The notes under the pieces are model-generated. The model ran no database searches and was not told where the DNA came from. It saw nothing but the letters and a program-made list of their open reading frames with translations. Positions 7,316-14,885 of a stretch of 18,079 bases of DNA are shown here, in pieces; position 1 is the first letter of the stretch, and the number at the start of each line of letters is the position of its first letter. Made by a program: the position numbers and the translations under genes. The stretch is taken from NCBI GenBank assembly GCA_020201295.1, contig JAIVHA010000185.1:1-18079 (forward strand), given 5' to 3'. Source of the stretch: Lysobacteraceae bacterium (GTDB lineage Bacteria; Pseudomonadota; Gammaproteobacteria; DSM-19610).

Positions 7316-8252
7316 TGATGACGCGGTCCAGCTCCGCCGCCTGGCGCAGCAGGCGCCGCCACTGGGGCAGGCGCAAGCGCCCCAGGGCGGCGCCGATGGG
7401 CTGCTTGCGCGACTCCCAGACCCGGTATTTGGCCATCACCTGGCCCGCTGCCGTGCCCTGGGCCACCTCGCGCGCCATGGCCGCCAGGCTGCGTATCTCC
7501 CGCGCCAGGGCCCACAGGATCAGCACCGGCTCCACCCCTTCGCCACGCAGGGCGGTGAGCATGCGCTGGCTGCGCGCCACCTCGCCCGCCAGGGCCGTGT
7601 CCACCAGGCCGAATACGTCGAAACGGGCGCTGTCCGCCACCGCGGCCTGCACCGCCGCGGCGCTCAGCGGGCCCGGCCCCTGCAGCAACAACAGCTTCTC
7701 GATCTCCTGGGCGGCGGCCATCAGGTTGCCCTCCACCCGTTCCGCCAGCAGCGCCACCGCCTCGGGCTCCGGCTTGAGACCGCGATCCTGCATGCGCTGG
7801 CGGATCCAGGCCGGCAGCTTGTGGGCATCCACAGGCCACAGGGTCAGCATCACCCCGGCCTGCTCCAGGGCCTGCACCCATTTGCTCTTGCGTGCCGAAG
7901 CGTCCAGCTTGCCGGCCAGGATGATCAGCACCGTGTCCTCCGGCGGCCGTTCCACGTAGGCGCGCAGGGCCTTGGCCCCGGCATCGCCGGGCTTGCCGGT
8001 GGGCAGGCGCAGCTCCAGGATGCGCTGTTCGGCGAACAGGGACAGGTTGCCGGCGGCGGCCAGCAACTGGTCCCAGTCGAAGCCGGACTCCACGCTCAGC
8101 ACCTCGCGGTCCGTATAACCACGGGCACGGGCCGCCGCGCGCAGGGCATCGGCGGCCTCAGTCATCAGCAGGGGATCATCGCCGGTGAGGAAATACACCG
8201 GGGCCAGGGTCTTTTTCAGGTGGGCATCGAGCTGGTCGGGGCGCAGTTGCAT
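7302..8252 (-). CDS. holA: DNA polymerase III delta subunit, C-terminally shortened
   Basis: A 316-residue HolA, the clamp-loader delta subunit that opens the beta sliding clamp. Family features are LAPVYFLTGDDPLLMTEAAD near the N-terminus, NLSLFAEQRILELRLP, and NLMAAAQEIEKLLLL. E. coli HolA has 343 residues and ends in another helix after the RLRLPQWRRLLRQAAELD region. Here the chain ends DRVITSPP, and the last codons (TCT CCC CCG TAG) are the arm and loop of the 7291-7315 hairpin. About 25-30 C-terminal residues appear replaced by repeat sequence. The clamp-binding N-terminal domain is intact and the shortened part belongs to the oligomerisation domain, so function is likely but not certain. 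The upstream neighbour is a DUF502 gene; lptE, often found next to holA, is not in this window. Confidence 0.92.
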   Translation of the reverse strand: MQLRPDQLDAHLKKTLAPVYFLTGDDPLLMTEAADALRAAARARGYTDREVLSVESGFDWDQLLAAAGNLSLFAEQRILELRLPTGKPGDAGAKALRAYVERPPEDTVLIILAGKLDASARKSKWVQALEQAGVMLTLWPVDAHKLPAWIRQRMQDRGLKPEPEAVALLAERVEGNLMAAAQEIEKLLLLQGPGPLSAAAVQAAVADSARFDVFGLVDTALAGEVARSQRMLTALRGEGVEPVLILWALAREIRSLAAMAREVAQGTAAGQVMAKYRVWESRKQPIGAALGRLRLPQWRRLLRQAAELDRVITSPP

Positions 8253-8282
8253 GGGGGCATTCTAGCAGATGGGGATACGCCT

Positions 8283-8296
8283 GAGCCCGCTCCTAC
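8283..8296. repeat. Half REP unit overlapping the DUF502 stop codon
   Basis: GAGCCCGCTCCTAC at 8283-8296 is one arm of the REP family seen at 3313-3425. On the minus strand its first bases (GTAG) contain the TAG that terminates the DUF502 gene, so the repeat supplies the stop. The other arm is absent. Confidence 0.6.
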
Positions 8297-8916
8297 GGGC
8301 GGCTGGTTTCGTTCCCGGGGGACTGCACGGGCGAGCCGGTCACTCCCGCGGTGAGAATGAAGCGCATGGCCTCCTCCATCTTCATATTCAGCGGACGGAT
8401 GGCGCTGCGCGGCGTGAGGGCCGCATAACCGCCGATCATGTAGCTCATGGGGAAATACACCAGCACCATATCGGGGACATTGAGCCCACCGGGTACATCG
8501 TCAAGGTCGGTGCGGGTCACCAGGCCGATCAGCTGCAGGCCCGTTTCGCCGATGGTCACCGCCACCACCTGCTCGAAATCCTTTTTGCGCTTGGGCGAAA
8601 AATAGTCCAGCAGGTCGCGGATACCCATGTACACCGACTTGACCAGCGGCAGGCGGTAGAAAATGCTCTCGCCGCGCGCGAACAGGCGTTGCACCGTCAG
8701 GCTGTGCATGAGCAGCCCCACGGAAAAGGCCACCACCAGGCCGGCACCCACGCCCATGCCCGGCACATAGAGCACATCCGGCACGATGTAATGCAGCACA
8801 CCGCCCAGCAGTTTCTCGGTGGAGACCACCAGCCAGTACAGCAGGTAGAGCGTGAGCACCACCGGCAGCATGGTGAACAGGCCGGTGAGGATATTCTTGC
8901 CGATGGTTGCCATCAT
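8293..8916 (-). CDS. DUF502 family membrane protein
   Basis: A 207-residue protein with two clear membrane segments, residues about 9-31 (ILTGLFTMLPVVLTLYLLYW) and 52-74 (VPGMGVGAGLVVAFSVGLLM), followed by a soluble domain. The segments ESIFYRLPLVKSVYMGIRD and PDMVLVYFPMSYMIGGY are typical of DUF502. The family's function is not known to me. The start is one of two adjacent ATGs (8916 or 8913), with AGGGG about 9 nt upstream. The last residues (SPGNETSRP) look non-conserved and the stop lies in a half REP unit, so the C-terminus may have been reshaped. It lies upstream of holA and downstream of the TPR-methyltransferase gene. Confidence 0.85.
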   Translation of the reverse strand: MMATIGKNILTGLFTMLPVVLTLYLLYWLVVSTEKLLGGVLHYIVPDVLYVPGMGVGAGLVVAFSVGLLMHSLTVQRLFARGESIFYRLPLVKSVYMGIRDLLDYFSPKRKKDFEQVVAVTIGETGLQLIGLVTRTDLDDVPGGLNVPDMVLVYFPMSYMIGGYAALTPRSAIRPLNMKMEEAMRFILTAGVTGSPVQSPGNETSRP

Positions 8917-8938
8917 GGTTCGGGCCCCTGCTATTGGC

Positions 8939-9002
8939 GTAGGAGCGGCCTTGGCCGCGAACGGCACAGGCAAGACCGGTTCGCGGCCAAGGCCGCTCCT
9001 AC
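8939..9002. repeat. Perfect inverted REP pair
   Basis: Two 24-bp arms, GTAGGAGCGGCCTTGGCCGC plus GAAC (8939-8962) and its exact inverse (8979-9002), are separated by 16 bp. They fill the gap between the TPR-methyltransferase stop and the DUF502 start. This is the same GGCC subfamily as at 5215-5279. Confidence 0.92.
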
Positions 9003-9013
9003 ACGGTTGAGAT

Positions 9014-10396
9014 TCATTCCGTCTTCTGCAGCGCCAGCAACCAGCCCTGCACATCCTGGCCGAAGTCCTGCCGCAATACCGTCGCGCGTACTGCGCGCAC
9101 CGACAGGCCGGCCGCATCCGCCAGACGTCGCAGATAGTCGACACTATGACCATAGCGACCCGCCTTGCCCAGCACAAAATCCGCCTGATCGCCCTGCTCC
9201 ACGGAAAACAGCAGCCAGCCGCCGGGGCGCAACGCGCGGGCGGCGGCCGCCATCACGGCGGCCAGGTCGCCCAGGTAGACGAAGACATCGGCCGCCAGTA
9301 TCAGTTCCCAGGCATCGCTTTCGGCCTCCAGGGCCGGCACCACGTCGCCGCAGTGCAGTGTATCGTACAGCTCACGGGCGCGTGCCTTGTCGAGCATGCG
9401 TGGCGACAGATCCACGCCGGCGAGCCAGGCGGCGCGATCGCGGAAGGTCAGGCCCGACAAGCCGGTGCCGCAGCCGAGGTCCAGTACGCGCGGCCCAGTT
9501 ACGCCGGTGGCCAGTTCATCGAACAGCTCGCGCAGGCGCTCTGGTATGCGGTAGCCCAGCGCACCGCCAAGATGGGCATCGAAGTCCTCGGCATACTGAT
9601 CGAACAATTGGGCGACATACTCGGGCGGGGCCGCCTCCGGCGCCGCCTCACCGCGCAGGGCGGCAAGCTTGTAGGCCACCTCGGCATAGTCCGGCTTCAG
9701 GCGCAGCGCCTCGCCATAGTGATGCAGCGCTGCTTCTGCCTGGCCGGTCGCCTCCAGCACGGCGGCATGGTTGCGGTGGGCCTCGGCCAGTTCCGGATCC
9801 GCCTCCAGGGCGGCGCGGTAACAATCCGCCGCCGCGGCCAGCTCGTCACGCGCCTGGTGGATGCCGCCCAGGTTGTTGTGGGCCTGCGCCAGCCCCGGCA
9901 CCAGTTCCAGCGCGGCACGATACTCGGCCACCGCCTCGTCCAACTGGCCCAGACCCTGCAGGCAGGCGCCCAGGTCGAGACGCAGCGCGGCATGACCGGG
10001 TTCGAGTGCCATCGCGCTGCGGTAATGAACCAGTGCCGCATCCCCCTGCCCCTGCGCATCCAGCAGTTCCGCGAGATTGTAGTGATAGTCCACCTCTTCG
10101 GGCTGCAGTTCGATGGCGGCCTCATAGGCCTGTATCGCCGCCCCCGGATCATCGAGGTCACGGCACACATTGCCCAGGTTGAAGTGATAGACGGCATTGC
10201 CGGGCGCGCTGGCGATGGCACGGCGGATCAGTTCCACGGCTGTGATGCCATCCCCACGGGCGTACTGGACCAGGCCGAGCAGATGCAGGGCATCGGCCTG
10301 CTCCGGCTCGCCGGCGAGGATCTCCCGGTACAGGCCTTCGGCGGCATTGAGATCGCCGGCCTGGTGCAGAGCGATGGCTTGATGGAGTGTGGTCAT
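9014..10396 (-). CDS. TPR-repeat protein fused to a class I SAM methyltransferase
   Basis: A 460-residue, two-part protein. Residues about 1-245 are roughly seven 34-residue tetratricopeptide repeats, recognisable by units such as AVYHFNLGNVCRDLDDPGAAIQ and AQAHNNLGGIHQARDELAAA. A linker with YVAQLFDQYAEDFDAHL (about 260-276) leads into a methyltransferase domain with motif I VLDLGCGTG (304-312), an acidic GVDLS (strand 2) and ALRPGGWLLFSVE (post-motif). Proteins with this layout are annotated as predicted TPR-containing methyltransferases with unknown substrates. The TPR part presumably recruits a protein partner. There is no signal peptide, so it is probably cytoplasmic. Confidence 0.88.
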   Translation of the reverse strand: MTTLHQAIALHQAGDLNAAEGLYREILAGEPEQADALHLLGLVQYARGDGITAVELIRRAIASAPGNAVYHFNLGNVCRDLDDPGAAIQAYEAAIELQPEEVDYHYNLAELLDAQGQGDAALVHYRSAMALEPGHAALRLDLGACLQGLGQLDEAVAEYRAALELVPGLAQAHNNLGGIHQARDELAAAADCYRAALEADPELAEAHRNHAAVLEATGQAEAALHHYGEALRLKPDYAEVAYKLAALRGEAAPEAAPPEYVAQLFDQYAEDFDAHLGGALGYRIPERLRELFDELATGVTGPRVLDLGCGTGLSGLTFRDRAAWLAGVDLSPRMLDKARARELYDTLHCGDVVPALEAESDAWELILAADVFVYLGDLAAVMAAAARALRPGGWLLFSVEQGDQADFVLGKAGRYGHSVDYLRRLADAAGLSVRAVRATVLRQDFGQDVQGWLLALQKTE

Positions 10397-10437
10397 GGCG
10401 GTGATCTGGACTGGATGAGGCCTACCATAGCGACAGG

Positions 10438-10652
10438 CGGCCCCCCTTTAAAAGGGGGCGAGGTCAGATAGCGGAGTCCATCTGCAAGAGTGGCGAGCCA
10501 GCCATTAGAGCAAACACCTGGATGCCCGCCTTCGCGGGCATGACGAATCGAACTGAGCTTACCTAGGAAACCTCTGATGAAACCGTCATGCCGGTGAATG
10601 CCGGCATCCATGTGCCAGTTTCCTCTGGATTCCCGCATTCGCGGGAATGACG
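10438..10652. repeat. Cluster of palindromes in the GGDEF-TPR gap
   Basis: The 277-bp gap at 10397-10673 holds at least four short palindromes: CCCCCTTTAAAAGGGGG near 10442-10458, ATGCCCGC/GCGGGCAT near 10522-10541, ATGCCGG/CCGGCAT near 10589-10608, and ATTCCCGC/GCGGGAAT near 10627-10646. At 10563-10577 it also carries CTAGGAAACCTCTG, the terminal motif seen on the elements at 13387 and 17551. I see no gene here. Confidence 0.75.
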
Positions 10653-10673
10653 GCTGTTGAGGGAATGGCGGAT

Positions 10674-12209
10674 TCAGCACTCCTCGAGATGGCATTCGAC
10701 GCGGTTACGCCCGCGATTCTTGGCGCGGTACAGCGTTTCATCGGCGCAGCGGATGAACTCATCCAAGTCGCTCTGCCCATCCCACTGGGCAACCCCGAAA
10801 CTGGCAGTTACATGAATCTTCTGGCCATGATACTCAATGCCGAGGGCTTCGATAGCGGCACGGATGCGCTCTGCTATGCTGGCCGCCGTTTCGAGGTCCA
10901 CCCCAGACAGGAGAATGAGAAACTCTTCACCGCCCATGCGGCCAAACAGGTCTCGTGGTCGCATGGATTGGCTCATGGGCACGAGCACCGAGCGTAGCAC
11001 CAGATCACCGGCTTCATGCCCGTAGCTATCGTTGATCGTCTTGAAATGATCCAGGTCAACCAGGATGACGGCCGCTGATTCGCCACCCTGGCGCAAGCGT
11101 GACAATTCACGCTGCGCTTCGGCGCGAAAATGCCGTCGGTTGGAAATCCCCGTGAGCTCATCGGTCGCCGCGGCGGATGCAAGTTGCTCGTTGGCACGCT
11201 GCAAAGCCTGGTTCGCATCCTCCAGCGCGAGGGTGCGCATGCGCACACGCTCTTCCAGAAATTCGTTATATGCCTCCAACGCACCCTCGTGAATTTTCAG
11301 CGCCTCGCGCTGGTCGGCAATCTCGCACAGCAGGATCGCCAGGCCGATGGATACCACTGCGATGAGGGCCAGGTATTGCTGAGTCAGCCAGACGGCATAC
11401 TGTGGGACGGAAGTGGCATAGGGGTGAACACCCTGAACCAGGTACCAGACTGCCAGTGCTACGATGAGCATGACCGTGGCCGACGCCCCGATGACGCCAA
11501 GGCGAACCGCCGCCAGAATCCCCAGCGGCACCAGCCAGACAGGCCTGAAGAAAAACTCCAGATCCCCAGGATTACCTTGCTCGAAGGTATGGATCCCCAG
11601 GACGATCACCACGAACCAGAGCAGCGACACCTCGGCAACGACGTGCCAGCGCAACCTGGGCAGCCCATGTTCCAGCCTGCGCCATGCCACAACCAGGAAA
11701 GGCGTCAGCAGCAGCAAACCCAGGGCATCTCCGAACCACCAAAGCAGCCAAAGGGTCAGGTAGGCGGTATCCGCACGCCCCAGCAAAATATAGATACCCG
11801 CCCCCGCAAGCCCGGCAAGTGCGGAAGAAATCACTGGGCCAAAAAACAGGAAATAGGCTCCGCTGCGCAAGCGATCGAAATTGAATCCGGCCCCGACCAC
11901 ATACCGGATCAATAGCGCGGCGAGCGCGACCTCGAAAAGATTGACCAGACCGAAGGCCAGCGCCGCCCAGAGCGGGAAGACGGGAAAATCCGCGCCGACT
12001 TCGGCGACCAGTGCCGCCAGGCCAAGGAATGGCCACTGTCGATAAGGGAGGATGAGAAATGCCGACAGCAGGATTGCATTCGGCAGCCAGAGGATCGCAA
12101 TGCCTTCCGGCGTGATGGTCTGGTGGACACCCAGCATGGCTCCACCATAGTAGGCCACGCCCACCAGCAGGATGGTCATAAGCCGCTTTGGATTGAATGC
12201 GACCGCCAT
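10674..12209 (-). CDS. MASE1-GGDEF diguanylate cyclase
   Basis: A 511-residue integral membrane protein. Residues about 1-300 contain eight or so hydrophobic segments of MASE1 type (ITPEGIAILWLPNAILLSAF is characteristic), then a coiled linker (residues about 300-345), then a GGDEF domain beginning ATDELTGISNRRHF. The active-site motif is GGEEF at 426-430, a catalytically accepted variant. An inhibitory I-site RPRD (417-420) sits exactly five residues upstream, so the enzyme should make cyclic di-GMP and be inhibited by its product. No EAL or HD-GYP domain is present. The MASE1 region is presumed to be the sensor, with unknown ligand. The start at 12209 precedes the first membrane segment. 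A candidate promoter lies at 12323-12350. Confidence 0.92.
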   Translation of the reverse strand: MAVAFNPKRLMTILLVGVAYYGGAMLGVHQTITPEGIAILWLPNAILLSAFLILPYRQWPFLGLAALVAEVGADFPVFPLWAALAFGLVNLFEVALAALLIRYVVGAGFNFDRLRSGAYFLFFGPVISSALAGLAGAGIYILLGRADTAYLTLWLLWWFGDALGLLLLTPFLVVAWRRLEHGLPRLRWHVVAEVSLLWFVVIVLGIHTFEQGNPGDLEFFFRPVWLVPLGILAAVRLGVIGASATVMLIVALAVWYLVQGVHPYATSVPQYAVWLTQQYLALIAVVSIGLAILLCEIADQREALKIHEGALEAYNEFLEERVRMRTLALEDANQALQRANEQLASAAATDELTGISNRRHFRAEAQRELSRLRQGGESAAVILVDLDHFKTINDSYGHEAGDLVLRSVLVPMSQSMRPRDLFGRMGGEEFLILLSGVDLETAASIAERIRAAIEALGIEYHGQKIHVTASFGVAQWDGQSDLDEFIRCADETLYRAKNRGRNRVECHLEEC

Positions 12210-12571
12210 GGGTCAGTGTTTTCCCATACCGGGTGACCTGCCCCCAGGGACTACACAAATGCTGCGGGCACCCAATGACATAGCACTACCCTTCCCAGGA
12301 TTTCTGTCTGCCTACGCGCACTTATATACCTTTTCATCAATGGCTGACAAGTGGGCAACGTATTGATATGCGTAAAATACTGGTCCATGATGGTGCAGCT
12401 GTAGGGGCATGTGCCAGCAACCCTGAACCCTTGCCTGGTCACTCCCGGGACATGCCCGCGGGCCATACGACCGGATGTCTGGAATAGATCCCCCATGCCA
12501 GTCCGTCCCTTCCTGTATCCGCACGGCCCGCGACCTTGCCTCAGACTCCGGAATCACAAAAGGACTCCACC
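12210..12571. other. Divergent intergenic region
   Basis: These 362 bp separate the minus-strand GGDEF gene from the plus-strand MBL pseudogene. Apart from the candidate promoter at 12323-12350, I see no RNA gene, palindrome of note or repeat. The AT-richer stretch around 12320-12380 is where promoters for either direction would be expected. Confidence 0.5.
12323..12350 (-). promoter_or_regulatory. Candidate sigma-70 promoter for the GGDEF gene
   Basis: Reading the minus strand, TTGTCA (12350-12345) and TATATA (12328-12323) are separated by 16 bp, close to consensus. A start near 12316 would give a 5' leader of about 107 nt before the ATG at 12209. No other signal was recognised in the 12210-12571 intergenic stretch. 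Confidence 0.45.
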
Positions 12572-13386
12572 ATGAAATCTGTCTTTTCCCACCCCACCTG
12601 GCTGCTACTCGCCTGCCTGTGGCTGACACCCGTCGCCGCCGAGGACTGGATCCTGCCGAAGCCCACGCAGATCAGCGAGCATGTCTGGGCCTGGATCGGC
12701 CCCTATGGCGGGCCGAGCAAGGAGAACCACGGCTACCGCATGAACCTGACCGCTTCATGGGCAACGGGCCCTTCCAGGCCCAGGGCGCCACCCTCATCGC
12801 CGGTAAAGAGGCCCTGCCGCGCATGGAGGAGATGGCGGATGCCTTCGCGCGCACCATCGAGTCCACCCTGGAGCTGCCGGATGGCAGCATCGCCGCACCG
12901 CCGGCACCGGAGCAACGGGTGGAGGACAGCCTCACCCTGGACCTCGGCGGTGTATCCCTGGAGGTCGTCGCCGTGGGCCAGGCACACACCCCGGGCAGCC
13001 TCATTGTGCACGTACCGGAGGACAAACTGGTGTACACCGGCGACGTGCTCTATGGCGGTCGCCTGCTGGCGCTGGTGTCGGAAGTGAGCGACCTGGAAGG
13101 CTGGCTGCTGGCCTGGGAGCGGCTGGAACAGTACCCGGACGCGCGCTTCCTGCCCGGCCATGGCGAGCCCGGCCCGCTGTCCGCCTTCGCCCACGGCAAC
13201 CGCGATTATCTACAAGCCCTGCTCGATCACATGCAGGAGGCCGTGGACGCAGGCACCGACATGCAGTCCGCCATCAACGCCTTCGATGCCACGCCCTGGC
13301 AGTCACTGGCGGATTTCGAGGAACTGGCGGGGCGCAACGCGCACGAGGCCTACCGGCAGCGGGAAGCGGCGGCGTTCGGGTTCTAG
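12572..13386 (+). pseudogene. Metallo-beta-lactamase-fold hydrolase, deleted and frameshifted
   Basis: The only plus-strand gene. The ATG at 12572 opens a good signal peptide (MKSVFSHPTWLLLACLWLTPVAA) and continues into ISEHVWAWIGPYGGPSKENH and GYRMNLT. At about 12741-12756 the homology switches to another frame, resuming as DRFMGNGPFQAQGATLIAGKEAL and continuing to the TAG at 13384-13386. The C-terminal half is well preserved, with VGQAHTPGSLIVHVPEDK, YTGDVLYGGR and PDARFLPGHGEPGPL. Exported MBL-fold proteins of this type normally have, between GYRMNLT and the resumption point, a strand plus the metal-binding histidine cluster (about 40-50 residues). That stretch is missing and the net change is out of frame. 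The gene therefore encodes neither a complete fold nor one continuous protein. A 124-bp palindromic element starts right after its stop codon. Confidence 0.75.
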
Positions 13387-13510
13387 GGAACCTCTGGTTT
13401 ACCCGTGTTGTTGTCATTGCGAGCGCAGCGAAGCAATCTCCTAGGTGTTGATCTACCGTAGCTGGGGATTGCTTCGCTGCGCTCGCAATGACGGGTAACC
13501 CAGAGGTCCC
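13387..13510. mobile_element. 124-bp palindromic element, possible MITE
   Basis: The outer arms GGAACCTCTGGTTTACCCGT (from 13387) and its inverse (ACGGGTAACCCAGAGGTCCC, 13491-13510) match closely. Inside them a 26-bp perfect inner pair is at 13413-13438 and 13467-13492 (GTCATTGCGAGCGCAGCGAA then GCAATC). The flanks are CTAG on the left and CTGG on the right, consistent with a decayed 4-bp target duplication. There is no transposase. The GGAACCTCTG ends recur at 17551-17660, with a different core. Confidence 0.65.
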
Positions 13511-13554
13511 CTGGTTCATCCGCCCTCGTGGCGGGCTATCGGGTGGCCCTTTGC

Positions 13555-14055
13555 CTAGAACACCGGTACCAGGTGATAGCCCTGGGCCTGCCAGCCGATC
13601 AGCGAGATGAACCCGTCACCAACCAGGGTGAGGGCCGGCAACAATGCCTCGTTATCAATGGCAAACGCCCGGGTGGCGACGGCACAGATTTCCTGGCGCA
13701 CGCCGAGCTTACCCAGCGCGGCGACACTTTCGGCAATGCTCTCCAACGCATCATGGTGTTCGAACACCAGGTCGTCATCGGGTTTCGTTGAGAGATATTT
13801 CACGCTTGGGCCGATGTACACCAGGATGAAATCCGGCGTTACGCCCTGACCTTTCATTCCCTGATGCGTACCCACGATCGCCTTCAGGTAGAAGGCCAGC
13901 TTGCCCGGCTCACCGATATCAACCAGGAACACACCCTTGCCCTGCTTGAGGTCGCCCAGGGCCGCGGCATCATTGATTTCGGCAGCTGCCACGGAAAAGA
14001 AACCCAACAGCAGTACCAGCGCCAGAACAGCGTTCACACGGATTTTTACGTTCAT
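13555..14055 (-). CDS. Exported DsrE-like protein
   Basis: A 166-residue protein whose first 25 residues are a signal peptide (KIRVNAVLALVLLLGFFSVAAA), so it is probably periplasmic. The rest resembles DsrE/DsrF-fold proteins: KLAFYLKAIVGTHQGMKGQG, PDFILVYIGPSVKYLS and VRQEICAVATRAFAID carry the alternating strand-helix pattern, with one cysteine (C in EICAVATR) at the position usual for the family. AAGGGA is 6-10 nt upstream of the ATG at 14055. It is the third sulfur-type gene on this strand, but a 132-bp gap with a strong palindrome separates it from the TusA-like gene, so co-transcription is uncertain. The function is inferred; it may trap sulfur or thiol species outside the cytoplasm. 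Confidence 0.7.
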   Translation of the reverse strand: MNVKIRVNAVLALVLLLGFFSVAAAEINDAAALGDLKQGKGVFLVDIGEPGKLAFYLKAIVGTHQGMKGQGVTPDFILVYIGPSVKYLSTKPDDDLVFEHHDALESIAESVAALGKLGVRQEICAVATRAFAIDNEALLPALTLVGDGFISLIGWQAQGYHLVPVF

Positions 14056-14101
14056 GATCGTCCCTTACACAGCCCTCAGGAATATTGACTACAACATTGC
14101 A

Positions 14102-14135
14102 TCACGTCATTCCCGCGAATGCGGGAATGACGTGA
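14102..14135. repeat. Perfect 15-bp palindrome, GAAT loop
   Basis: TCACGTCATTCCCGC, GAAT, then GCGGGAATGACGTGA: 15 perfect pairs around a 4-nt loop. It belongs to the ATTCCCGC/GCGGGAAT repeat family seen at 10627 and inside 17551-17660. It lies between the TusA-like and exported DsrE-like genes and could attenuate expression of the latter. No T-tract follows. Confidence 0.88.
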
Positions 14136-14187
14136 CTTGATTGTAGCCATAAATTCCGACCCTTGAGTAAATGATCCCCACCTCTGT

Positions 14188-14424
14188 TCAGCTCTTGCGC
14201 ACGTAGTAATGCAACACCCCATCGGTTTCATCCGTGTCCACCAGGGTATTCCCGCTACGTTCACACCAGGAGGGTATATCCGTCCGGGTGCCGGGATCGG
14301 TTGCCACGATTTCCAGAACCTCGCCGGAATGGATCGTTTTCATGGCCACATTGGTTTCAACGATCGGCATGGGGCAGCACTTGCCGGAGGTGTCCAATTG
14401 GCGGGTAACGGTGATCTTGTTCAT
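14188..14424 (-). CDS. TusA-like sulfurtransferase (CPxP protein)
   Basis: A 78-residue protein of the TusA/SirA family, carriers that pass sulfur as a cysteine persulfide. The diagnostic CPMP motif is at C17-P20, preceded by an extra C16. The second conserved cysteine region is DIPSWCERSGNTLV. An AAGGAG Shine-Dalgarno sequence lies 7 nt before the ATG and overlaps the stop of the DsrE-like gene upstream (gap 11 bp), so the two are surely one operon. The likely role is accepting or donating sulfane sulfur with the DsrE-like partner, as in sulfur-oxidising bacteria. It could be a paralogue outside tRNA thiolation. Confidence 0.88.
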   Translation of the reverse strand: MNKITVTRQLDTSGKCCPMPIVETNVAMKTIHSGEVLEIVATDPGTRTDIPSWCERSGNTLVDTDETDGVLHYYVRKS

Positions 14425-14435
14425 GACTCGTCTCC

Positions 14436-14852
14436 TTAAAAATACTGGCAGTGTTCGGCTTGCGCCGCCTTGTCATTCAGGAACCAGGATGCACCGACGA
14501 TGCCGGATGCCTCCGGGACCAGGTTGTCCTGGTCCACCCCGAAAATACCGGCCGCAAGACTGCAGGCATAAAAATTGACATTGCCGGTGGCCTTGAGGGC
14601 CTTGATCACATCGTAGATGTCCTCCGGCAGGCCGGCCTTGACCACCCGTTCCCGCACCCAGGCATCCCGGGCGGCGTGCTCTCCCTGAATGCGTTGCTGG
14701 CGGGCGCCCTCCTCGGTCAGTGCCAGCACCGCCCAGTTGACGAACAGCATATCCACCTGGGTGCCCTCGGCGCCCTGCAGATAGGCGAAGGCCAGGGGGG
14801 TGAGCAGCTTGTCGTACCCATCATCACGAACCACGATTGCCAGAGATTTCAT
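14436..14852 (-). CDS. Cytoplasmic DsrE-family protein
   Basis: A 138-residue protein with the DsrE/DsrF-like alpha-beta fold (MKSLAIVVRDDGYDKLLTPL, then GTQVDMLFVNWAVLALTEEG). The conserved putative active cysteine is C97 in NFYACSLAAGIFG. A further cysteine is near the C-terminus (C135). Two ATGs are adjacent, and the second (14852) is chosen because AAGGAG is 6 nt before it. No signal peptide is seen. It heads the dsrE-tusA operon. A 20-bp palindrome (14864-14883) identical to the one upstream of tetR abuts its Shine-Dalgarno sequence, so it is likely under TetR control. Confidence 0.85.
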   Translation of the reverse strand: MKSLAIVVRDDGYDKLLTPLAFAYLQGAEGTQVDMLFVNWAVLALTEEGARQQRIQGEHAARDAWVRERVVKAGLPEDIYDVIKALKATGNVNFYACSLAAGIFGVDQDNLVPEASGIVGASWFLNDKAAQAEHCQYF

Positions 14853-14863
14853 CATCGTCTCCT

Positions 14864-14883
14864 TAGAACGAACATTCGTTCTA
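14864..14883. promoter_or_regulatory. Probable TetR operator before the dsrE-tusA operon
   Basis: The 20-bp palindrome TAGAACGAACATTCGTTCTA. It is the exact reverse complement of the sequence at 15545-15564 ahead of tetR. It ends beside the AAGGAG of the dsrE-like gene. A TTGACC lies just upstream on the minus strand (14895-14890), but no good -10 is seen at normal spacing. Confidence 0.8.
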
Positions 14884-14885
14884 TT

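Noticed and set aside
8269..10471. Long plus-strand frames opposite DUF502 and the TPR-methyltransferase
   Set aside because: They are shadows of well-supported minus-strand genes and show only arginine/proline- or histidine/glutamine-rich composition.
12475..13386. 303-codon single frame across the MBL pseudogene
   Set aside because: Its first 90 residues are an out-of-frame reading of the signal-peptide region, so the true gene is split between two frames.
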